Positions 36,118 through 44,716 of a DNA stretch of 64,000 nt are shown in pieces. A program made the position numbers and the translations under genes. Positions within the stretch are counted from its first letter, which is position 1, and the number at the start of each line of letters is the position of its first letter. Origin of the DNA: an uncultured bacterium. GTDB taxonomy: Bacteria > Patescibacteriota > Minisyncoccia > Phycocordibacterales > UBA9973. The DNA lies in NCBI GenBank assembly GCA_937895515.1, contig CALAYS010000077.1:62001-126000 (forward strand). Direction: 5' to 3'. Below the pieces are notes generated by a model. The model was not told where the DNA came from, did no database searches, and saw nothing but the letters and a program-made list of their open reading frames with translations.

Positions 36118-36884
36118 TCTTTTTCTTTAAAAAAAGTAACTGTATTTGCCTCAAACATTGTAGCAGCACGTAATATAGCGATGGTATCCTTAAAAGAAAT
36201 ATGCAATTCGGATTCCTGAGATGAATCTTTTGCAGATATTCTATTATTCGGATAAACATGAACAGAAACAGTATCAGTTTCTAAGACAACTTTCCTTAAT
36301 AAAGATAAACTCTTACCAACACTTGGATCTGACAAGTCTAATGATTTAGCAAGTAAATTTATAAACTCAACACAATTTATGGTAATTTCTTCAGTGCCAA
36401 CAGGTAGAGAAGGAACAACATCAGTAACTACAGGCTTTTCATTGCCAGCAGAAAAATCTGGAAGTGGATCATCAAATGGAGCACCTGGAACCAATGTGGA
36501 CTCATACCCACCAGTCTTTCCGCATTCTGTATAAAATTGAAAAAATGTTAATAACTTATTCCAAACAGTATTTTTTGCATCATCATTAGAAAAAAGTTCT
36601 TGAACAGAATATGGAATATTAACTAAAGCAAATTTAGTAGCAGGATCATATATATCACTACCAAGCAATTCTTTAACCTGGAACATACCATTACCTATAA
36701 GAGATCTTGCAACATTCTTATATGTGTTTATAGCGAATATAAAATCTTTATTAACAATATCAATATCTTCTGAAGCTATATCAACAAATTTAACCTCAGG
36801 TGGAGAAATACCAACATGAGAGAGTATCTTTTGTAAACCTTCTTTATCAGCAGAAGAAAGCATTTTATGTATAATATATATCAT
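36114..36884 (-). CDS. Hypothetical protein downstream of reverse transcriptase
   Basis: A 256-residue protein overlapping the reverse transcriptase stop by ATGA. The first half is alpha/beta (FIFAINTYKNVARSLIGNGMFQVKELLG), a proline-rich linker (LVPGAPFDDPLPDF ... VVPSLPVG) follows near residues 125-155, and the C-terminal part is beta-rich. No known catalytic motif. Because it is translationally coupled to the RT, it may be its partner or effector, which is worth testing; there is no sequence proof. Confidence 0.55.
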   Translation of the reverse strand: MIYIIHKMLSSADKEGLQKILSHVGISPPEVKFVDIASEDIDIVNKDFIFAINTYKNVARSLIGNGMFQVKELLGSDIYDPATKFALVNIPYSVQELFSNDDAKNTVWNKLLTFFQFYTECGKTGGYESTLVPGAPFDDPLPDFSAGNEKPVVTDVVPSLPVGTEEITINCVEFINLLAKSLDLSDPSVGKSLSLLRKVVLETDTVSVHVYPNNRISAKDSSQESELHISFKDTIAILRAATMFEANTVTFFKEKE

Positions 36885-38194
36885 ATGTCACCAGTTATAT
36901 ATTTGTATTGTGAAGGACTAACGTCACTTATGTAAGACAGTAAACCAAGAAGATTAAAATCAATAAAATCAGAATTCTTCATTTGAATATAGCGCTGTCT
37001 TAGTTCTAATTTTTTAATAGAACCAATTGAAAGTTTATTATTCTTAATATCAAGAGCGATACCATTAATAACTTTAGAATCACCAGACGAGAATATTTTT
37101 GTTTTATTATATTTAATATAAAAAGAATACTTATTTAATATTTTTTCAACATCATTAACAGTATGTATGTTTAATACATTTTTATTGTTTATTTTTTGAT
37201 ACCTAGAAGATATAGATATGTCATCGGCATATCTTGAATACCTAACTTCACTAAATGAAGATAAATAATGAATTATCTCAAGATCTATTGGCAACATTAT
37301 TATGTTAGATAATACAGGAGTAAAAGAACTACCAGTAGGATAAACAGAATTGTGGGTAAGATATGAGAAGAAAGAAATTATCATAAAATGAAAAGCTTTC
37401 TTTATGGGAGCTGGAATATCAAATTCATTTATAGTATCTGAATAAACATTATTCTGTATTGTCTTAAGAATAGTACAATTATTGAAAAATTTATTTATAT
37501 CTATATTTATTAAAGATTCTGGAGTGTTATTCAAATGATAAGTAGCATTATCAACACAAGATCTATTTTTTACAAATCCATAAACATTATCTTGTAAAGA
37601 ATACTTTTTTAAAAACAATGAATAATATTGAGTAAAAAATTTATTAATATGAGAAAAGTTTTTAATTATCATCTCATACAATGGACGATTATTTCTTTTT
37701 AAAGAAGGATTAATAATAGACAAAAGTCTATCTTTTACAACTATATTTCTATAAATAAAAGTGTTTGAAACAGAGCCAAGATATTCGGACAATATATTAA
37801 ATATAGGAACACTAGCAGTAACCAAAGAAGTTATCTGCAATAAGTAAATTCTTTTATTAAAATCAGACTTACTATCTATGTATCCCCTAATTAAAGATAA
37901 GATTCTTTTTTCAAATTTAAAATATTCAACAATAGCATTTTCACTATCAAAACATTTATTTATAGCTTTTGAACAAAAATAATCAGATCTATATTGAACT
38001 ATTGAAATAGCAGCAAGTAAAGAGTTGCTATATGTTTCTATAAAATTATATAGAATCATCAAAAAGTCATTGGTGGAAAAAGATCCACCAATATCTTTAA
38101 AAAACAATATGTTACGCTGCTTTTGATAATTCTTCTGCTTTAGCTGCTTCTTCAACATATTTCTCAACATATTTATTGAATCTTTCAAAGTCAT
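36881..38194 (-). CDS. Retron-type reverse transcriptase
   Basis: Up to 437 residues. RT blocks: GFVKNRSCVDNATYH (with the NAxxH element of retron RTs) near residue 210, INIDINKFF (motif A, first aspartate), YPTGSSFTPVLSN (motif B), RYADDISIS (motif C, catalytic YADD), NKTKIFSS (D), and VINGIALD near residue 400, the retron-like VTG-type segment. The start is uncertain: the frame overlaps the ThiF gene by 83 nt and has weak ribosome sites; MLKKQLKQKN a few codons in is an alternative. No msr/msd RNA recognised. It directly follows the ubiquitin-like cassette. Confidence 0.88.
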   Translation of the reverse strand: MTLKDSINMLRNMLKKQLKQKNYQKQRNILFFKDIGGSFSTNDFLMILYNFIETYSNSLLAAISIVQYRSDYFCSKAINKCFDSENAIVEYFKFEKRILSLIRGYIDSKSDFNKRIYLLQITSLVTASVPIFNILSEYLGSVSNTFIYRNIVVKDRLLSIINPSLKRNNRPLYEMIIKNFSHINKFFTQYYSLFLKKYSLQDNVYGFVKNRSCVDNATYHLNNTPESLINIDINKFFNNCTILKTIQNNVYSDTINEFDIPAPIKKAFHFMIISFFSYLTHNSVYPTGSSFTPVLSNIIMLPIDLEIIHYLSSFSEVRYSRYADDISISSRYQKINNKNVLNIHTVNDVEKILNKYSFYIKYNKTKIFSSGDSKVINGIALDIKNNKLSIGSIKKLELRQRYIQMKNSDFIDFNLLGLLSYISDVSPSQYKYITGDI

Positions 38195-39482
38195 TACACA
38201 GTTCAGCTATCATACGTCCATTATCAATTATTTGGTTATCCGTAATAGTTTCCCTGGTGTGTATCTTGCATTTATCATTTATAGCAGTAATCACATTGGC
38301 AATAGCTTGATTAGGAAATCTGTTTATGCCAAATTGTGTGCTGAATATGTTATTTAGATATCCAAGAGTATCATCACTATTGTCCCCGGAATTTCTTCTA
38401 TATCTATAGGGATAAATAACAGATATCTGTTCAAATATATTAGATGTTTCAGTAAGCTGTGAATTTCTAGCCGTATTGTCAAAATTATTAATTCTTAAGT
38501 TCGCATACGGCAAAGTATTTTGTACAGAAATATTCTTACCAGTAACAAACTTTGTTAATGCATAATGCACCTTGCCATCGGCAAAAATATTATTAACAAG
38601 ATTCGCAGTCACTGTAGCAGACATATCATTTGCATTAAATAGCTGTTCTGGATTATTAATAGCCAAATCAGCATCTGCACAATTTTCTAACTTAACAAAT
38701 TCATTATCATATATTTCATCAGGGTTTCTGGCATAATATGAATATGGATTAGAAGTAAATATATCTGGCCTAGAAAGATGATAATACGAAGTAGAAACTT
38801 GGCCGTTATATAAATTATTACCAGCATCTACAACGACATATGCTCGACCTCCATTTTGCTGAGAACAAAGATGTGCAGCAGAATGTATAATTCTTCTACT
38901 AATAGCATTGTCAACAAAATTAAAAACCAGCGCAAATTCACTCTTAGTCCTTCCCGTGCCACCACTTTGGGAAACATATTCAAAAGGAGAAATTTTATTT
39001 ATATCTACAAACTTATCACGAAGAACAGCAGGATATGCCTCAATAATATTTGAATGAGAAACATATTTATCAATATATCCAATTTCTACACAGTCTGGAA
39101 ACAGAACAGAATATCTATTTGCAAGTACCTTTGCTTTATTCTCGCCAATATCTCTTTCAATAAAATTTTGACGTATAATATTCTTATAAGAAACAGTATC
39201 ACCATCACAAAATAATACGCTAAGTTTATCACCAAGCTTTTGCTTTTGTGCAGCATCACGCAATATCTTACCAAGTTTAGGAATAAACCATCCACCAGTA
39301 CCACCACATCCATTAATAACAATATGTGTTATATGATTAGGAATAACATCAATACCACTATTAATATACATGTTAGGATTAAAGATAGATTTTTCTACAA
39401 CTTCATGCAAAGCAGCATTAAAGTTAGAAGCATTTGAAACTATAGATTTAGCTAATTCAATAGCATTATTAATTTCAGTCAT
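38112..39482 (-). CDS. ThiF/E1-like adenylating enzyme (PRTRC ThiF-type)
   Basis: A 456-residue E1-fold protein. Nucleotide loop HIVINGCGGTGGWF at about residues 50-63, SVLFCDGDTVSYKNIIRQNF with the N-x-x-RQ adenylation residues, GENKAKVLANR with the conserved lysine, then FNFVDNAISRR and AYVVVDAGN. It would activate the C-terminus of a ubiquitin-like protein with ATP. Long C-terminal region with no obvious catalytic cysteine domain. It starts on the JAB gene's stop (TAATG). In plasmids this ThiF accompanies PRTRC A, B and C, as here. Confidence 0.85.
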   Translation of the reverse strand: MTEINNAIELAKSIVSNASNFNAALHEVVEKSIFNPNMYINSGIDVIPNHITHIVINGCGGTGGWFIPKLGKILRDAAQKQKLGDKLSVLFCDGDTVSYKNIIRQNFIERDIGENKAKVLANRYSVLFPDCVEIGYIDKYVSHSNIIEAYPAVLRDKFVDINKISPFEYVSQSGGTGRTKSEFALVFNFVDNAISRRIIHSAAHLCSQQNGGRAYVVVDAGNNLYNGQVSTSYYHLSRPDIFTSNPYSYYARNPDEIYDNEFVKLENCADADLAINNPEQLFNANDMSATVTANLVNNIFADGKVHYALTKFVTGKNISVQNTLPYANLRINNFDNTARNSQLTETSNIFEQISVIYPYRYRRNSGDNSDDTLGYLNNIFSTQFGINRFPNQAIANVITAINDKCKIHTRETITDNQIIDNGRMIAELCNDFERFNKYVEKYVEEAAKAEELSKAA

Positions 39483-40594
39483 TATACAAGTCCATTCATA
39501 TGCTCAATCAATTCATGGAATTCATTAACTGTAGCATAATTAACAATATCATTTAGAACATACTTCAAGAAATCAACATCAAGTTGATCACATGAATTTA
39601 TCATATCAAAAAATTGAGATACTAAAAGCCTATTGGAGCTGCCTTCACATATGTTGCCATTTACATCATCCAGCCACGATGTCATAACAGTTACAAAATC
39701 ATCAACACCTTCTTTGTACTCAGGAGAAGCCCAGGTTTGCACATTTATGGGAGAATCAAATTCAATTGTGTTCTCATACATAGACGTAAGATATGCATCA
39801 TAGTCACCATAAATATCGCCAAACATGCGCACAGAAGCATCATTGCTAGGAACATAGGGCTTAACGATATTTGGCTTCACATTTGTATTACCTGCAACAT
39901 AAACTGGCCTAGCAGGAGGAGCATAAATAACACGAGGTTTTTCTTTAACTCTCAATACAGCTTCATGTCCAACACTATATGTCTTATCAGATTCTTTATC
40001 AAAGACATCATCAAAAGACATTGTAACAAATTTTTGATTACAACCAGCTCTCCATGCCATAGAAACATTACCAAGAACATTTCCAATAACACCAAAAAGT
40101 TTGGTACTAACTTCATCAGCAGTATCTGTGCCAGAGAATCCAGCACCAAAATTTGCATGCGAATGTATATCCATCACATGAACTAAATTAGCATCAATGA
40201 ATGGTCCATTCTTTCTATCATAGGTAATACTTGCACCAGCAACTTCCTGAGAGGGCACATACAATACATAGTCTTTCTTTTCAAGATCCCAAAACACACC
40301 AACATAGACTTCACTCTTGATGTTGTTATAAATGTCTCTAAAAAATCTAAGAACCTCTCTATAAATACCAACAGGCGGCTTAGGTAAAGCAAACACAAAG
40401 GATGGGGAGCAGACTTCCTTTAGATAAGGAATTGTTATTGGCGCTATACAATGAACAAATTCGCCAACATGTGTCTTTCTCTTTTCCCAGATGCCATTAT
40501 GATACATGGCAGTACAAAATTTTTTATCAGATGTAAGATCTTCTATCTTACATTCACCTTGATTGCCGAAAAGGGCAAAAGCTGCGTTAACCAT
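39482..40594 (-). CDS. JAB/MPN metalloprotease (PRTRC A-type deubiquitinase-like)
   Basis: A 370-residue protein with a complete JAMM motif: VMDIHSHANFGAGFSGTDTADE near residues 160-181, where HSH and the aspartate ten residues later are zinc ligands and serine is present; an upstream glutamate is likely in VPSQEVAGAS. Such proteins remove or mature ubiquitin-like modifiers. The C-terminal third is a separate alpha-rich region. Coupled by single-base overlaps to the E2-like gene before and the E1-like gene after it. Confidence 0.86.
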   Translation of the reverse strand: MVNAAFALFGNQGECKIEDLTSDKKFCTAMYHNGIWEKRKTHVGEFVHCIAPITIPYLKEVCSPSFVFALPKPPVGIYREVLRFFRDIYNNIKSEVYVGVFWDLEKKDYVLYVPSQEVAGASITYDRKNGPFIDANLVHVMDIHSHANFGAGFSGTDTADEVSTKLFGVIGNVLGNVSMAWRAGCNQKFVTMSFDDVFDKESDKTYSVGHEAVLRVKEKPRVIYAPPARPVYVAGNTNVKPNIVKPYVPSNDASVRMFGDIYGDYDAYLTSMYENTIEFDSPINVQTWASPEYKEGVDDFVTVMTSWLDDVNGNICEGSSNRLLVSQFFDMINSCDQLDVDFLKYVLNDIVNYATVNEFHELIEHMNGLV

Positions 40595-41322
40595 TAAAAC
40601 TTACCTTCAGTAAAATCAACAATTATACTTGCTATACTAATATCTTTTTTATTCAAAGCATCCATAGGGAAAACTTTATTGACTTGAAGATATTTACAAA
40701 TACGTTGCATCTGTTCATCATTTCTGTCAAATTCAATATTATCATTTTTGAAATGATTCATATTTACATTGGCCTGTAAATGATCATTAAACCCAAGACT
40801 CATATATAGATTAAATATACTGCCATAACCAGAAGAATCACCATCAATGATATTCTGAAGAGTATTTGCACCACTGCCCCAACAAATACTTGCTGAACCA
40901 TACGATTCGGAGTAATTATTAAAACACCAAGAATACAACAGCATATCTACAGAAAATGGAGTTAGCGGATCAACAATATAAGCATGAGACTTAATAAGTT
41001 GTTTTGTATTGCCATTGGTGGCAATCTTTACAACAAAAATTGTTCTTGGGCAGAATACTTCCTTATACACATGTTCTCTATATTTGATAGATCTATACAT
41101 AGATGGATATTCAAAAATATAAAGTTCAGAATTGCTAGACCTAATAATCTTTCTGCAATTTATTGGAAGAATTGGAGTTTCAAAGCTAGAAAATGATGAA
41201 CCAAATGTAGCTAAAAAATGCTGCAATGATGTCATCTTATCGAGCTTAACATTTTTAAAATCAGATGTTAGGTTAACAGCTCCATCTGAACGAACTGCAA
41301 TATTAAAAAGAGCATTAGACAT
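40594..41322 (-). CDS. PRTRC B-like protein (E2-fold candidate)
   Basis: A 242-residue protein in the position of PRTRC protein B. The central segment AYIVDPLTPFSVDMLLYSWCFNN followed by YGSASICWGSG resembles the PRTRC B/E2-like signature (a proline/N-rich turn and G-x-x-C-x-G), with later LYMSLGFNDH. The cysteine in ASICWG may or may not be catalytic. It would carry the modifier from the E1-like protein to a target. Match is by eye; confidence is moderate. Confidence 0.65.
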   Translation of the reverse strand: MSNALFNIAVRSDGAVNLTSDFKNVKLDKMTSLQHFLATFGSSFSSFETPILPINCRKIIRSSNSELYIFEYPSMYRSIKYREHVYKEVFCPRTIFVVKIATNGNTKQLIKSHAYIVDPLTPFSVDMLLYSWCFNNYSESYGSASICWGSGANTLQNIIDGDSSGYGSIFNLYMSLGFNDHLQANVNMNHFKNDNIEFDRNDEQMQRICKYLQVNKVFPMDALNKKDISIASIIVDFTEGKF

Positions 41323-42598
41323 TTTGTATTTCTTTTTTGGAAAATAATTGAAGCAATCTTGTATTTAAACTATCGACAGCTGTATTAAAATTATCAGAGG
41401 ATAAGTAGGCTATTTGCTTAAAAGCAAAATTAAATTCACCTTTTAAATAAAGATTAACACGCTTATAGTCGTCTATATTGGTAAATAAAATATATCCAAT
41501 TTTGTTATTATTAAATTTTATTTTAACAATTCTAATAAAAGGAGAATATCCATAGTTATAAGCATCTTGATATCTACGAATATTACCAAGCCTTGAATTC
41601 AGAGATAACATAACTCTAGTATTAGCATGAGCATTATTCTTATAGGAGATATTATCTAATTTAGTAGGAATATTTTCATTATTTATAAACGATCTATGAG
41701 CTTCAGTAATATTGGCAGACATTTCATTATTATAAAAATTAGCAATATCTAAATATTGATATGATAATGCAACAACAGAATTATCATCACTCAAGGGAGT
41801 AGGTGGAGTCTGTGCACCATCTATATTAAAAGCAACTGACGAACCAATAACACTATTGTTATTGTTATTGTTATTGATATTATCATTAAATAAACCAGAT
41901 GCATTATCTACATAATAATCCACGTTATTAAATACATATTGATTACCAGAACTTCTAATTACAAAATTATCAGCAGGATTGCCAGCTATACGAAGACAAG
42001 TAGATGCATTGGAAATATCAGAAAGAGTAATAAAATATTTTGCAAGATATCTTTCTATTTCAGCTTCGGAATCAAAATAAGCAACAGAAATACTATCTGG
42101 ATTATTATTAAATCTATTTACAAGACCAGATGCAGCATAATTATTTTGATATACAGATCTAAACAACTCAGCAGATGTTACGTTAGCACCAAATATTAGC
42201 GACAAATAAAATGATTTTATATATCTTTCATTAAAGTCATGAATATATTCAGCTTTTGGCTGTAAAAAGTTAACTCTAGTAACAAAATTAGAATTAAATT
42301 GTGAATAAGTAGGCAAGGAACTCATCTGATTACGATTCTTAATACGAGAAGAATTGTTAAAAGACACATGAAGATCTAGGAGATCAACAAAAGCATCATC
42401 TGTATTTTCCAGAATCAATGTATCGAATTTAGAAAATATATGCTTAGACGCTTGATTAACAAGCTTTGCTGTTTTTGTATATATATCAGCTTTTGAATTA
42501 ATATCTGGAGCAATATTTCTAGAACTTAATCCATTGCCATTAATATACTTAGCAACAAAAAAGAAAGACATAAAGTCTTTTAAATATGCGTAACTCAT
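41315..42598 (-). CDS. Hypothetical protein within ubiquitin-like cassette
   Basis: A 427-residue protein, mixed helical and asparagine-rich, with an N-run near residues 245-251 coded by a six-base repeat. It overlaps the E2-like gene by 8 nt and starts on the stop of the 95-residue gene. It contains no RING, HECT or other ligase motif I recognise. Position suggests a PRTRC accessory or substrate-recognition component, but sequence alone does not prove it. Confidence 0.58.
   Translation of the reverse strand: MSYAYLKDFMSFFFVAKYINGNGLSSRNIAPDINSKADIYTKTAKLVNQASKHIFSKFDTLILENTDDAFVDLLDLHVSFNNSSRIKNRNQMSSLPTYSQFNSNFVTRVNFLQPKAEYIHDFNERYIKSFYLSLIFGANVTSAELFRSVYQNNYAASGLVNRFNNNPDSISVAYFDSEAEIERYLAKYFITLSDISNASTCLRIAGNPADNFVIRSSGNQYVFNNVDYYVDNASGLFNDNINNNNNNNSVIGSSVAFNIDGAQTPPTPLSDDNSVVALSYQYLDIANFYNNEMSANITEAHRSFINNENIPTKLDNISYKNNAHANTRVMLSLNSRLGNIRRYQDAYNYGYSPFIRIVKIKFNNNKIGYILFTNIDDYKRVNLYLKGEFNFAFKQIAYLSSDNFNTAVDSLNTRLLQLFSKKEIQNV
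41855..41876. repeat. Six-base tandem repeat (ATTGTT)
   Basis: Three full copies and a partial of ATTGTT on the + strand, coding part of a poly-asparagine run in the 427-residue protein. A likely slippage site; in-frame because the unit is six bases. Confidence 0.9.
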
Positions 42599-42885
42599 TA
42601 TAGAAAATTATCCGAAGTTTGCTGTGACCTGAGAGAGGAGATATATTTTTGCACAGTAGGAATAAAAAGGATGGAGGTTTTGCAGGAAGCATCAAAATTA
42701 GTAAGAGCTGTAATAATTGCATCAATATTTAATGCATGATACTGAGCTTCTTTTTCTGCAGTGAGAAAGGTAGAGTATTTCGCAGAAGAAATCATTTGTA
42801 TAAAATCACTAACTTCTTTGGGAATATCTGTTGATGGAATCCTGTTTAAGCATGCCATCAATGAATCAAATAAATTATCTGTCAT
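42598..42885 (-). CDS. Small hypothetical protein, cassette member
   Basis: A 95-residue, mostly helical protein (LFDSLMACLNRIPS..., YHALNIDAIITALTNFDASC...). It lies just downstream of the terminator-like hairpin at 42897-42914 and overlaps the 427-residue gene by one base. Its start is soon after the hairpin's T-rich tract (TTATTATGAC), so read-through controls it. No family recognised. Confidence 0.58.
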   Translation of the reverse strand: MTDNLFDSLMACLNRIPSTDIPKEVSDFIQMISSAKYSTFLTAEKEAQYHALNIDAIITALTNFDASCKTSILFIPTVQKYISSLRSQQTSDNFL

Positions 42886-42892
42886 AATAAAT

Positions 42893-42914
42893 AAAAGCGG
42901 GAATTTCTTCCCGC
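42893..42914 (-). terminator. Rho-independent terminator or attenuator
   Basis: Transcribed on the - strand, GCGGGAA-GAAA-TTCCCGC forms a perfect 7-bp GC-rich stem with a four-base loop, followed by TTTTATTTATT. It lies between the ubiquitin-like gene and the remainder of the cassette, so it would let the modifier and upstream genes be made in excess of the E1/E2/JAB proteins. Confidence 0.85.
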
Positions 42915-42933
42915 TTCCTTAAAGGGTGGAAAC

Positions 42934-43140
42934 TTAAGCAAAAGCCAAAGCTTTCTTTCCTTCCTTCAGGGTAATACGCATAACGTCATTACCATCACCA
43001 TCACTAGTAATAGTAAATTCAGCATCTGCAAGCTCCTTATAGGTGCCACGTAGAGTGCTTAGAATTACTTCAGGAGTTAGAGATCCGTCAACAGTGGTGT
43101 CGATTTCTGTGCCATAGATAACACGAGTAGAATTTGCCAT
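42934..43140 (-). CDS. Ubiquitin-like protein (PRTRC C-type)
   Basis: A 68-residue protein matching the PRTRC C pattern: a beta hairpin (RVIYGTEIDTTVDGS), SLTPEVILSTLRGTYKELADAEFTI forming the helix and following strand, and a final strand MRITLKEGKK. This is ubiquitin-fold size and order. The tail ends KKALAFA and not in a Gly-Gly, so it may need trimming by the JAB protein or be used differently. RBS GAAGGTAAT upstream. A terminator-like hairpin follows it. Confidence 0.75.
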   Translation of the reverse strand: MANSTRVIYGTEIDTTVDGSLTPEVILSTLRGTYKELADAEFTITSDGDGNDVMRITLKEGKKALAFA

Positions 43141-43167
43141 TTAAAAATTACCTTCTTTGTTTACTTA

Positions 43168-43464
43168 TTAAATTGAAAAAACAACATTAGATTTGCCGTT
43201 GATAACAACAACAATTTCTAGTGATTCAAGATCTTCGATGTCGAAAAGATCAACATTGTCTTGAACCGGTGCTGTATTGATTTGTCCTGCAGCCACATTA
43301 CCAACAAGAGCTGCAAGAGCAGCAAGAGCCAAATTGGCTACTGTAGTTGGATTTTGTGCATTATTTACAGGGGTCTTTGGTGCAGCTTCGCGTTCTGCAA
43401 CAGCCTTTCTAGAAAGACCAGCAAGAGCGCTAAGTGCGTTTAGTTTATCCAATGAACTAGTCAT
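43168..43464 (-). CDS. Small alanine-rich protein, cassette member
   Basis: A 98-residue protein from the ATG at 43464 (MTSSLDKLNALSALAG), which has GAAGGTAATTTTA as ribosome site; the frame extends upstream but that would overlap the previous gene. An alanine-rich helical middle is followed by an acidic linker (NVDLFDIEDLE) and a beta end (EIVVVINGKSNVVFSI) that could be the first hairpin of a ubiquitin-like fold or a C-terminal tag. Adjacent to the PRTRC C-like gene. Function unknown. Confidence 0.58.
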   Translation of the reverse strand: MTSSLDKLNALSALAGLSRKAVAEREAAPKTPVNNAQNPTTVANLALAALAALVGNVAAGQINTAPVQDNVDLFDIEDLESLEIVVVINGKSNVVFSI

Positions 43465-43478
43465 TAAAATTACCTTCA

Positions 43479-43934
43479 TTAAAACCAATTATGTATAAGA
43501 GGAATCGCAGCTCTTAGCATAATGCCAAGTGCATACCCTTCTTCTCTTGAAATTGGAATGCTTATATTTTGTTTTGCGCCATCTTTGGCTGATTGTGCAA
43601 CCGACAAAAACCATCCTTTGTCGCCGTTTAATTTAAGCTCAATAGACTTAGTAGTATCATTAAATTGATGAAACAACTTAGCTTCTCCACCTGCATCTAT
43701 AGCATAAATCAATTGTGTCAAATCATTAACACCAAGCTTTACGGTTACCTTTAGCTCTTCCCAAGCAAAAATCCTAACACCATTTCTTTCTTCCTTGAAA
43801 GGTGCCATTTGCAAAATAATGCATCCAATTTTAAATTTATCTTCAATAGCTTCCGGCTTTTGAAGTTGCATGCGCAAGGCAGATTTCCCTTTGAATATGG
43901 AAAATTGACTTGGCATAATATTTTTATCCGTCAT
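43479..43934 (-). CDS. Putative ssDNA-binding protein (PC4/Whirly-like)
   Basis: A 151-residue protein with a beta-rich body and a helical end: QFSIFKGKSALRMQLQKP, VRIFAWEELKVTVKLGVNDLTQLIYAID, KSIELKLNGDKGWFLSVAQS, then ISREEGYALGIMLRAAIPLI. Strand-strand-helix order resembles PC4/Whirly-type ssDNA-binding proteins used by some phages. Together with the next gene it heads the block leading to the ubiquitin-like modifier. Family call is tentative. Confidence 0.5.
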   Translation of the reverse strand: MTDKNIMPSQFSIFKGKSALRMQLQKPEAIEDKFKIGCIILQMAPFKEERNGVRIFAWEELKVTVKLGVNDLTQLIYAIDAGGEAKLFHQFNDTTKSIELKLNGDKGWFLSVAQSAKDGAKQNISIPISREEGYALGIMLRAAIPLIHNWF

Positions 43935-43949
43935 TTGCGACCCACTGTT

Positions 43950-44324
43950 TTACCAGGGAGCAGCTCCTGGAACACCGCTTCCTGGTGTTTTCGGAGGCAT
44001 ACGTCTGGCTGAATTCCCAGGAGCACCAGATGCTTGAGAGGGATTGGGAGAGGCATTTTGGTCGTCTCCATTGATCTTATCCTTGATCATTTTGACCATT
44101 ACGTCATTTGCATCTTTATTAACAAATGATACTATCTCTTTCCATTCCCCATTAGCTTCCTGCTTGCTAGGAAGAGAAATAAAAAACCCATTTTCATTCT
44201 TATCTGTTCTGATAACTCTGAAAGAAGTTTTTAAGATACCACTTGTAACGTATCCACCACCAAGATCGGTTTCCCGAGCACCTTGTTTAGGCGGAAAATA
44301 TTGCACAGAAATATTCTGAGTCAT
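43950..44324 (-). CDS. SpoVG-like nucleic-acid-binding protein
   Basis: A 124-residue protein. The segment ENGFFISLPSKQEANGEWKEIVSFVNKDANDVMVKMI matches the SpoVG core (GLFIAMPS-x-K...G-x-(Y/F)-x-DI-x-x-PIN...), a small DNA/RNA-binding fold. A long proline/glycine/serine tail (residues ~92-124, SQASGAPGNSARRMPPK) ends in GAAPW, like the flexible tails by which SSB-type proteins recruit partners. It follows the candidate ssDNA-binding gene's neighbour and may regulate phage expression. Confidence 0.68.
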   Translation of the reverse strand: MTQNISVQYFPPKQGARETDLGGGYVTSGILKTSFRVIRTDKNENGFFISLPSKQEANGEWKEIVSFVNKDANDVMVKMIKDKINGDDQNASPNPSQASGAPGNSARRMPPKTPGSGVPGAAPW

Positions 44325-44339
44325 TTTTGCCCTTTTGTT

Positions 44340-44714
44340 TTACAATGCAAAAGCTTGACGAGCATCAGTTGCGCCGTCAGGATTTGCTACGATATTATGA
44401 GTTACACGAGCTGCAATAACACCTGTATGTCCACAATCTGCTAAGAATTGTGAAAGGATAGCATTATTAACTTCTCTTGTTCCCACAACTCTTGTGATGC
44501 GTGGAACAATTTTTTGCACACCAAATTCTTCATAGGAAATCCACTTATGCACTTGTACAGTGTTTGAGCGAATATTTCCATCTTGATTAATGCAAGTGTG
44601 TTTAATGAGACCGATTTGCTTGGAAGTTCTATTAACGGCAACAACGACATAGTCGTGACCACGAGAACCATTCCAAATCTTTACAACAGAGCCATTAGCT
44701 ATGGGCATTGTCAT
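44340..44714 (-). CDS. Hypothetical protein
   Basis: A 124-residue basic protein with a beta-barrel-like N-terminus (GSVVKIWNGSRGHDYVVVAVN), resembling small SH3-like nucleic-acid-binding folds, and a helical C-terminus. The leader has the same GAAGGTAATTTAA ribosome site as the ubiquitin-like genes downstream, suggesting similar high expression. No family recognised. Confidence 0.56.
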   Translation of the reverse strand: MTMPIANGSVVKIWNGSRGHDYVVVAVNRTSKQIGLIKHTCINQDGNIRSNTVQVHKWISYEEFGVQKIVPRITRVVGTREVNNAILSQFLADCGHTGVIAARVTHNIVANPDGATDARQAFAL

Positions 44715-44716
44715 AC

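Noticed and set aside
36881..38194. Diversity-generating retroelement
   Set aside because: No template/variable repeat pair or accessory Avd-like gene is visible near the reverse transcriptase, and the RT blocks look retron-like.
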